From contig JAJEIO010000061.1 of assembly GCA_022827835.1 (NCBI GenBank), positions 1 through 64,000 on the forward strand: a stretch of DNA of 64,000 nt, in the 5' to 3' direction. The DNA comes from Candidatus Latescibacterota bacterium. Lineage in GTDB: Bacteria; Latescibacterota; UBA2968; UBA8231. This document shows, piece by piece, positions 59,208 to 64,000 of this stretch. The position numbers were made by a program, and so were the translations under genes. Below the pieces are notes generated by a model that worked only from the letters and a program-made list of their open reading frames with translations, was not told the origin of the DNA and did not search any database. Numbering within the stretch: position 1 is the first letter of the stretch; every line of letters starts with the position of its first letter.

Positions 59208-60320
59208 TCAGGAAGCCCTGATAGCGGCATCCGCCATGCGCAGAATCACTATTTCTACTTCGCGTACCGCCGACTCGACTTTGATGCCGTACTCCTCTTC
59301 TAAAGCTCGCCGTGTCTGATCAAAGGCTCTAACCGGCAATACAAAGTCATATTTCCCTGCCAAGTGTGTTTCGTTGAAAAATATGCACTTCATCGAACTC
59401 TCAAGGTAATCGGCAAGCTGATCTATCGTGAGATTGGAGCCGGTAAACTTATTATTGAACCCGCCCGTGGACATGCCGCCGCCCAAGTCAGACATATCCG
59501 TCAATTGAGGGCTAGAACAGGTTAGCGTCCATCCTTCCTTTTGTTCCACAACGCGACAAATCGCGATGCCAAACATATCGCACAGCACGTCCACCGCTCT
59601 TTCTCTTGCCGCCTTTACTTTCAGGGGATGGAAAGAACGCAACTCAATGTCCAACAGCTCTTCTGGATCTTTCCCTTCAATCCGTATCCGGGAGCGGGGA
59701 ATATCCAATAGCGAGCAAATCACATCGACTACTCGAAACCCGTAAAATTCTGCCTCGAATTGCTCGTCGCCAATACCCAAACTGGCTTCTCCACGATCTG
59801 ACGCATTTCGATCAATTTTTAGAAAAAACAGGGTGTCTGGAGTGACCGCCGGCACGGTTTCTGAAGAAGTGGTTGGTTCGGCTACTTTGGGCACGTTGTC
59901 CGTCTGGAGAAACTCCTCTAACAATTCCGCAGTAAAAAAATTTGGATGACCGTGCCAACGAAGTAGGCCTTGTGAGTCTATGAGAAAGGTATGAGGGATA
60001 CTTCGTATGCCATAGGCATCGAACGTCGTGCCCTCTCGATCTGTGGCGACCCCGCCCTTTATCGGCCTTTTTTCCAAGAAGCGTTCTATGATGTGGGGCT
60101 CTTCACGGGTCAACGAGACAAAAAGGGTGTCCTTACTGCCATACGTGGCGACGAGTTCATTGAGATGGGGAATGGCGGCGATACACGGTCCACAATGAGT
60201 GCCCCAGAACTCAAGGATTACATTCTTGCCAGAAAATCCATTTTCCTTTTCTGGCGTACCGCTAATCCATTCACTGACCTCAATCGCGGGGGCCGGTTGG
60301 TCAATTGCGGGATAACCCAT
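59208..60320 (-). CDS. Thioredoxin-like domain fused to DUF3738
   Basis: 370 residues. The N-terminal half is TlpA/AhpC-like (VILEFWGTHCGPCIAAIPHL with Cys43 and Cys46, SIPHTFLIDSQG). From about 165 a DUF3738 domain follows (FYGFRVVDVICSLLDIPRSR, LTIDQLADYLESSM, FNETHLAGKYDFVL), the TIGR03435-type soil-associated domain expanded in Acidobacteria. No N-terminal signal peptide is present, although the family is usually exported. A palindrome 42 bp upstream (60362-60384) could be its operator. Fusion of a redox domain to DUF3738 suggests a thiol-dependent envelope function. Confidence 0.75.
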   Translation of the reverse strand: MGYPAIDQPAPAIEVSEWISGTPEKENGFSGKNVILEFWGTHCGPCIAAIPHLNELVATYGSKDTLFVSLTREEPHIIERFLEKRPIKGGVATDREGTTFDAYGIRSIPHTFLIDSQGLLRWHGHPNFFTAELLEEFLQTDNVPKVAEPTTSSETVPAVTPDTLFFLKIDRNASDRGEASLGIGDEQFEAEFYGFRVVDVICSLLDIPRSRIRIEGKDPEELLDIELRSFHPLKVKAARERAVDVLCDMFGIAICRVVEQKEGWTLTCSSPQLTDMSDLGGGMSTGGFNNKFTGSNLTIDQLADYLESSMKCIFFNETHLAGKYDFVLPVRAFDQTRRALEEEYGIKVESAVREVEIVILRMADAAIRAS

Positions 60321-60361
60321 TCTGAATCCCTTTCTTTTTGCTGCTTTCAGTTAACTGCTTA

Positions 60362-60384
60362 TATCCGAATAGTTAGTTCGGATA
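60362..60384. promoter_or_regulatory. 8-bp perfect palindrome, possible operator
   Basis: TATCCGAA (60362-60369) and TTCGGATA (60377-60384) form a perfect inverted repeat with a 7-bp spacer, upstream of the minus-strand thioredoxin-DUF3738 gene. This is the size and shape of a dimeric repressor site. The 60321-60524 gap shows nothing else. Confidence 0.45.
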
Positions 60385-60524
60385 ACGATGTTATGTTATT
60401 AGAAAGTGAAGGTACGTCTCTTGGTAGCACAGTCGCAATCGCAACGAGCGGTCAGATCCTTATATGCAGTGGACTACGCGGTGGATGGTTGGCGCAGGTG
60501 CGCCCGGGAGAGTAGAGAAATCTG

Positions 60525-61529
60525 TCAAGGGCGCGGCGTAGCCCGAACCTCGACCTGAGTTCCGTCGCGCACCGGCGTCGTCACTCGCAGCACGCTGGGT
60601 CGCACGACTTCCGTCGCCAGTTCCTGTCCGTCTACTACTACTCGGGGGTCGCGGCACCAAGCCGCTGGCACGCTGGCCTCCAGCGTCAGGGTGCGGTACG
60701 GCACCTGATCAGGCAACTCCGGCAGGCCGATGTGAAAGCGCTGAGTTTCGTCATTGCCGTCCATGGTTTCGATCTGGGCGTGACGCCGCATCAGATGGTA
60801 GCTGAGTGCCTCCTCGGGCACTGCGCACCAGACCGCATCGCCCCCCTCGGACAGCACTGTCTCAAATCGCTGCCGTAGCTGGGCCTCGGAGCAGTCCTTG
60901 TTCGGATGCACGGCTGTTTCCAGCGGACAATGGCAGTAGTCGATGAGCCAGCCCTGTACGGCTTGGGCTTGGCGGATGTTGCGGTACGGGTCGTAGGCGC
61001 TGTAGAACGGCTCGTAGTAGTGGTCGTGCAGCGCTGTGCGGTTGATCCAGAACAGCTCGTCTTCGGGCCGGTTGAGGGCGTCCGTCAGGCTCATGGCACC
61101 TAAGTAGCCGTAGCGGCGGCAGGCTGCGAGGACGTGGTCGGCCATATTTGTGTTGTTACCGGGCGAGCAGTAGAGGATTATCGACTCGCCGAGGGCTTCT
61201 TCCAGCACTTGCTTGGCGTGGCCGATTTCCTGGTCCACCATTTCCGGCGTGATGATTTCGTGGGTCCACGAGTGGTTGCCCACGCCCCAGCCGCGGGCGA
61301 GCAGGTCGCGCAACTCGGCCGCGTTCATGTGGCGATAGCCGTTGTAGCTGGAGTTGCCGGCTTTGCGGATCTCGCCCATCTGGCCGACGAGCAGTTCCAC
61401 GTGGCCGGGGATGGCGTACTCTTCGTGCATGGGGACGGCGAAGCGGTGCAGGTCGGCTAGGGCTTCGTCGTAGGTGATGGAGTAAACCCAGCGCTTGCCG
61501 TACTTCCACGGACAGATGCTCAAGCTCAT
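60525..61529 (-). CDS. Polysaccharide deacetylase-like (NodB-type) protein
   Basis: 334 residues. The start of the fold is SITYDEALADLHRFA, with Asp in place of the first metal Asp, and GNHSWTH (His, His) supplies the zinc site. ILYCSPGNN and GYLGAMSLTDAL follow in the barrel. The terminal part is beta-rich (DQVPYRTLTLEASVPAAW and LATEVVRPSVLRVTTPV). No signal peptide. It is the last gene of the DegT/isochorismatase operon, overlapping the isochorismatase-like gene by 4 bp, which suggests a shared role in a carbohydrate-derived small-molecule pathway. Confidence 0.78.
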   Translation of the reverse strand: MSLSICPWKYGKRWVYSITYDEALADLHRFAVPMHEEYAIPGHVELLVGQMGEIRKAGNSSYNGYRHMNAAELRDLLARGWGVGNHSWTHEIITPEMVDQEIGHAKQVLEEALGESIILYCSPGNNTNMADHVLAACRRYGYLGAMSLTDALNRPEDELFWINRTALHDHYYEPFYSAYDPYRNIRQAQAVQGWLIDYCHCPLETAVHPNKDCSEAQLRQRFETVLSEGGDAVWCAVPEEALSYHLMRRHAQIETMDGNDETQRFHIGLPELPDQVPYRTLTLEASVPAAWCRDPRVVVDGQELATEVVRPSVLRVTTPVRDGTQVEVRATPRP

Positions 61530-62302
61530 GGCTGTTCACCTCTCATTTGATCGATGGCTTGTTGGAATTGCGCGAAGGTGCAGCCGAAGCCCAAGGTCCA
61601 CTCGAAGATGTGGAGGGCGTAGTTGGTCGATAACCGCTGCGGGAACGATTCTGGCGTCTCCACCCCAACGGTCGCATCGCGGATCACCACGCAGCGATAG
61701 CCGCGCGCCAGCATGGGCCGCGCTCCGCCCTCGGCACCGAGCAGGCACATGTCGGCTGCGAACCCCATGTAGATGAGTGTATCCACGCCGCGACTGCGCA
61801 GGTATTCGTCCAGCACGTCGGAGTAGAAAAAGAGAGGTTCGTCTCCGACCGGGGAGACGATTTCGGCGCGCTGCATCTGCGCTAGCGGCGAGCGCTCCAT
61901 GTAGCCGACGCCGTGGGCTCGTTCGAGCATCTCCTGTTGGCGTGGGTGCACGGATCCCGACTCTCCCGAGCGCCGCGACTCGATGTGGGGATACTGGTGG
62001 TCCATCCAGTCCGTCTCGACGTGGCAGACTGGCATCCCAATCTCGCGGGCTGCGTCCATGGCCGGGCGGATGACCTCGGCCATGATGCGCCCGGCCTCCT
62101 CTGCTGACTGGGGCCAACCCATGCCGACGCAGTAGTTGACGTCCACGGGCGGCCCGTCGGGGCAGCCGATGTTCCAGCAGTGCATGCCCACTAGGGCTGT
62201 CTTGTCCACTGGCAACGACAGGGTGACCTGTTCGTATCCGGGACGGTCAATCGGCAAGGCCCGGTAGTAACGGGCGGCGAGTTGTAGCGCGTTCTCTGTC
62301 AT
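61526..62302 (-). CDS. Isochorismatase-like cysteine hydrolase
   Basis: 258 residues. ALVGMHCWNIGCPDGP supplies the entry Asp-like region, VCHVETDWMD and SPLAQMQRAEIV follow, and the catalytic cysteine lies in MGFAADMCLLGAEGG with the downstream VVIRDATVG. Typical of the nicotinamidase/isochorismatase fold. Overlaps the DegT gene and the deacetylase by 4 bp each. Substrate unknown, but a carbamoyl or amide compound is plausible. Confidence 0.78.
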   Translation of the reverse strand: MTENALQLAARYYRALPIDRPGYEQVTLSLPVDKTALVGMHCWNIGCPDGPPVDVNYCVGMGWPQSAEEAGRIMAEVIRPAMDAAREIGMPVCHVETDWMDHQYPHIESRRSGESGSVHPRQQEMLERAHGVGYMERSPLAQMQRAEIVSPVGDEPLFFYSDVLDEYLRSRGVDTLIYMGFAADMCLLGAEGGARPMLARGYRCVVIRDATVGVETPESFPQRLSTNYALHIFEWTLGFGCTFAQFQQAIDQMRGEQP

Positions 62303-63564
62303 AGCCGGTACTCGTCGGCAACGCGGCGCACAATCGCGGCCACCTGCTCGCAGTGGTGGGGCTCGTACTTATCGCAGAAGGTGCTCCAGCGGATGAAGCG
62401 CTCCAGCAGCTCGTGTGCGTTTGGACAGCAGGCTGCGTCGTAGTGGTAGGTGCGCGACGCTGGGGGCTGCGAATACGGGAAACGTTTTTTCTCGGCCGCT
62501 TCCGTGAGGTAGGGCAGGGCCGCTGGCAGCAGATAGTAGCGCGCTTGACTCGCTCCTAAGATGCCAGCGGCTGCTACCTGTGATCCGAATTCCTCTGCGT
62601 CACATCGGAACTGCTCTAGGTCGATAGTGAATCCTGCCATCCAGCAGGAATAAACCTCGGTCTCCGGTGGGATCGGCAACGCCGAGACGCCTGGGATTTC
62701 ATCGAGGAGGGTGCTTAGTAGACGGATCATGCGATCGCGCTTCTCCACCTGCGGCTGGATAATCTCTAGCTGGGCCAAGCAGATCGCCGCGGTGGACTGG
62801 GTCATGCGATGGGCAAAGCCGTTGACCGTGTGTACGCGGCCGAAGTGTTCGACCATCTCTCCGCCGCGACTCTGGCCGACGAAGCGCGCCCGCTCGGCGA
62901 GGTCGTCGTCGTTGGTGAGGATGCAGCCGCCCACGTCGGAGCCCATGGTTTTCTCTGCGTCGAAGGAAAAGGCACCCGCTGTCGATAGGGTGCCAGCGTA
63001 GCGGCCCTTGTAGCGGCCAAAGACTGCTTGGCAGGCGTCCTCATAAACTACTAGGCCGTGGCGTGCGGCGACTTCGTTGATGGCGTCCATGTCGCAGATC
63101 AGGCCGGTCAGATGTACGACGAGGATCGCCCGCGTGCGCCCGGAAATGCACGCCTCAATGGTCTCAGCATTGACGTTGATTGTGCCGGGTGCGGCGTCGG
63201 CGAATACGGGGATGTAGCCAGCGCTGATCAGGCCCTGCACAGTGCCGTAGTCGCTGACCGAGCTGACTACGATTTCGTCGCCGGGTTCGAAGCCGAAGGC
63301 TGCGGCCAGCACGGCTAGGGCTGGCGTGCAGCCCGGAGTGGCGATGCAGTGCGCGACGCCGTGGGCCTCGGCGAAGGCTTGCTCGAACCGGCCCACCATG
63401 TCGCAGGTGAGACCGGAATCGACTACCTCGGCTAGATACTCCATGGCTCGCGGGCCGATCTCGCGGGGAAAGGGCTGGGGCAGCGGTCCGTCGAATTCCT
63501 GCTGGGACGCGGCCCCGTAGCGCGCGTGCTCGCGTCGTCGGACGGTAGCGGGGTTGGATGTCAT
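62299..63564 (-). CDS. DegT/DnrJ/EryC1/StrS-type PLP aminotransferase
   Basis: 421 residues. PREIGPRAMEYLAEVVDSG, GVAHCIATPGCTPALAVLA, VVSSVSDYGTVQGLI, VVHLTGLICDMDAI, VYEDACQAVFG and the PLP-lysine motif FSFDAEKTMGSDVGG are all present, as in sugar aminotransferases of the DegT family. ATG 63564 is chosen over an upstream GTG-type extension (63702) that has no RBS. It heads a three-gene operon with isochorismatase-like and polysaccharide-deacetylase-like genes. It probably makes an amino sugar or amino-cyclitol. Confidence 0.88.
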   Translation of the reverse strand: MTSNPATVRRREHARYGAASQQEFDGPLPQPFPREIGPRAMEYLAEVVDSGLTCDMVGRFEQAFAEAHGVAHCIATPGCTPALAVLAAAFGFEPGDEIVVSSVSDYGTVQGLISAGYIPVFADAAPGTINVNAETIEACISGRTRAILVVHLTGLICDMDAINEVAARHGLVVYEDACQAVFGRYKGRYAGTLSTAGAFSFDAEKTMGSDVGGCILTNDDDLAERARFVGQSRGGEMVEHFGRVHTVNGFAHRMTQSTAAICLAQLEIIQPQVEKRDRMIRLLSTLLDEIPGVSALPIPPETEVYSCWMAGFTIDLEQFRCDAEEFGSQVAAAGILGASQARYYLLPAALPYLTEAAEKKRFPYSQPPASRTYHYDAACCPNAHELLERFIRWSTFCDKYEPHHCEQVAAIVRRVADEYRL

Positions 63565-63767
63565 GGGCGGCTCCGATTTGCGGAAAATAGGTGCTCTAGT
63601 GTTTGATATAATCTGGCAGGTGTCAAGCTCTAGAACTAGCGGGTATTGAGCCGATGGCGCGGCCCCTTGGATCAACGGCGCATTGAGCGGCCTAGCCAGC
63701 ACTTGATAAAGTCCCCATTTGGCATAATTTGTGGCATTATTTCACCTGCATTGGGAATTGCGGAACT

Positions 63768-64000
63768 ATGGCCACCGAGACTGCTGGACGCGCCAAAGAT
63801 TACAAGGCGATGATAAGAGAAGCTGTTTCCTGCGGGGAAACATTCCTCAGACTCACTATGAGTGGCGGGATTCGAGGCGAGTCCATCCCTTGGATTAAGG
63901 CTGTGGTACGTCCTGTCGAGTTGAGAGGTGAAAGGCACTACCAATTTATCTACTACGAAAGCAAAAAGGGAATAACCAAGAACTACAGCGGCGCAGAGTT
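63768..64000 (+). CDS. Partial SAM-dependent methyltransferase
   Basis: From ATG 63768 the frame stays open to the window edge (77 codons). The sequence AKDYKAMIREAVSCGETF, then IKAVVRPVELRGERHYQF and KGITKNYSGAE matches the N-terminal region of a known class I methyltransferase family (VRPV...GERHLQF...KNY). The catalytic SAM motifs would lie beyond the window. Divergent from the DegT gene. Confidence 0.6.
   Translation, partial: MATETAGRAKDYKAMIREAVSCGETFLRLTMSGGIRGESIPWIKAVVRPVELRGERHYQFIYYESKKGITKNYSGAE

Noticed and set aside
63600-63660. Promoter TTGACA before DegT
   Set aside because: TTGACA is present on the minus strand, but the nearest TATAAT-like element is too close to make a normal spacer.
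63672-63944. Minus-strand ORF opposite the partial methyltransferase
   Set aside because: No motif and no RBS; the plus-strand frame has a recognisable family.
1-64000. CRISPR array, tRNA, rRNA or insertion sequence
   Set aside because: No regularly spaced repeats, tRNA-like cloverleaf, rRNA segment or transposase gene was noticed.

Overview
This window looks like a chromosomal contig of an uncultured, Gram-negative-type environmental bacterium. Outer-membrane beta-barrels, lipoproteins and a sigma-54 system are present, and base composition is fairly GC-rich with AT-richer islands. The mix of phytanoyl-CoA dioxygenase (PhyH) proteins, enolase-superfamily dehydratases, hydantoinase/D-aminoacylase genes, a heparinase-like lyase and a DUF3738 protein recalls Latescibacterota/Poribacteria-like marine genomes. 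That placement is inference. No rRNA or tRNA gene and no CRISPR array was seen.

Layout. 1-5 kb: a partial sialidase-like gene, then a BamA-type barrel fused to a kinase-like domain, a DUF4956 membrane protein and an envelope protein. 5-11.4 kb: a Gly-rich lipoprotein on the minus strand with a consensus sigma-54 promoter and two palindromic sites, divergent from an NtrB/NtrC-type operon that also encodes a periplasmic coiled-coil protein and a barrel. 11.4-25 kb: an L-rhamnonate dehydratase-like gene and a bacterial-PH-domain gene, split by a 12-kb defence island.

The island is a BREX type 3-like operon: brxF, brxC, pglX, [AriA-like ATPase + DUF4435 AriB-like], pglZ, brxA. A PARIS-like pair sits where brxHII is expected. 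A 24-bp imperfect direct repeat flanks the island, and pglZ is split by an exact 23-bp tandem duplication whose removal restores one reading frame.

25-37 kb: small-molecule metabolism (sugar isomerase, PhyH proteins, enolase-superfamily enzyme, decarboxylase, Nudix, GNAT, GH99-like lipoprotein) mixed with a caspase-like protein and duplicated gene scraps. 37-44 kb: a four-gene minus-strand operon (CocE-type hydrolase, HyuA, HyuB, D-aminoacylase), probably for degrading peptides, N-acyl amino acids or cyclic imides. 44-52.5 kb: a second accessory zone with a CPT-like kinase, three GNATs, a NIPSNAP protein, a large nuclease-NACHT-HEAT STAND protein, and a DUF4160 plus DUF2442/alkyltransferase-like fusion pair. 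52.5-58.5 kb: a structured intergenic element, an alkaline-ceramidase-like protein, a 1.2-kb tandem duplication carrying two Eis-like acetyltransferases, and a heparinase II/III-like lyase. 58.5-64 kb: a methyltransferase, a thioredoxin-DUF3738 protein, a DegT/isochorismatase/polysaccharide-deacetylase operon and a partial methyltransferase.

The strongest candidate for a new system is the BREX locus with an embedded PARIS-like module. BREX would attack phage DNA, while the PARIS-like pair could act as a guard against phage anti-BREX proteins. The broken pglZ suggests the system is off, or switchable, in this genome.
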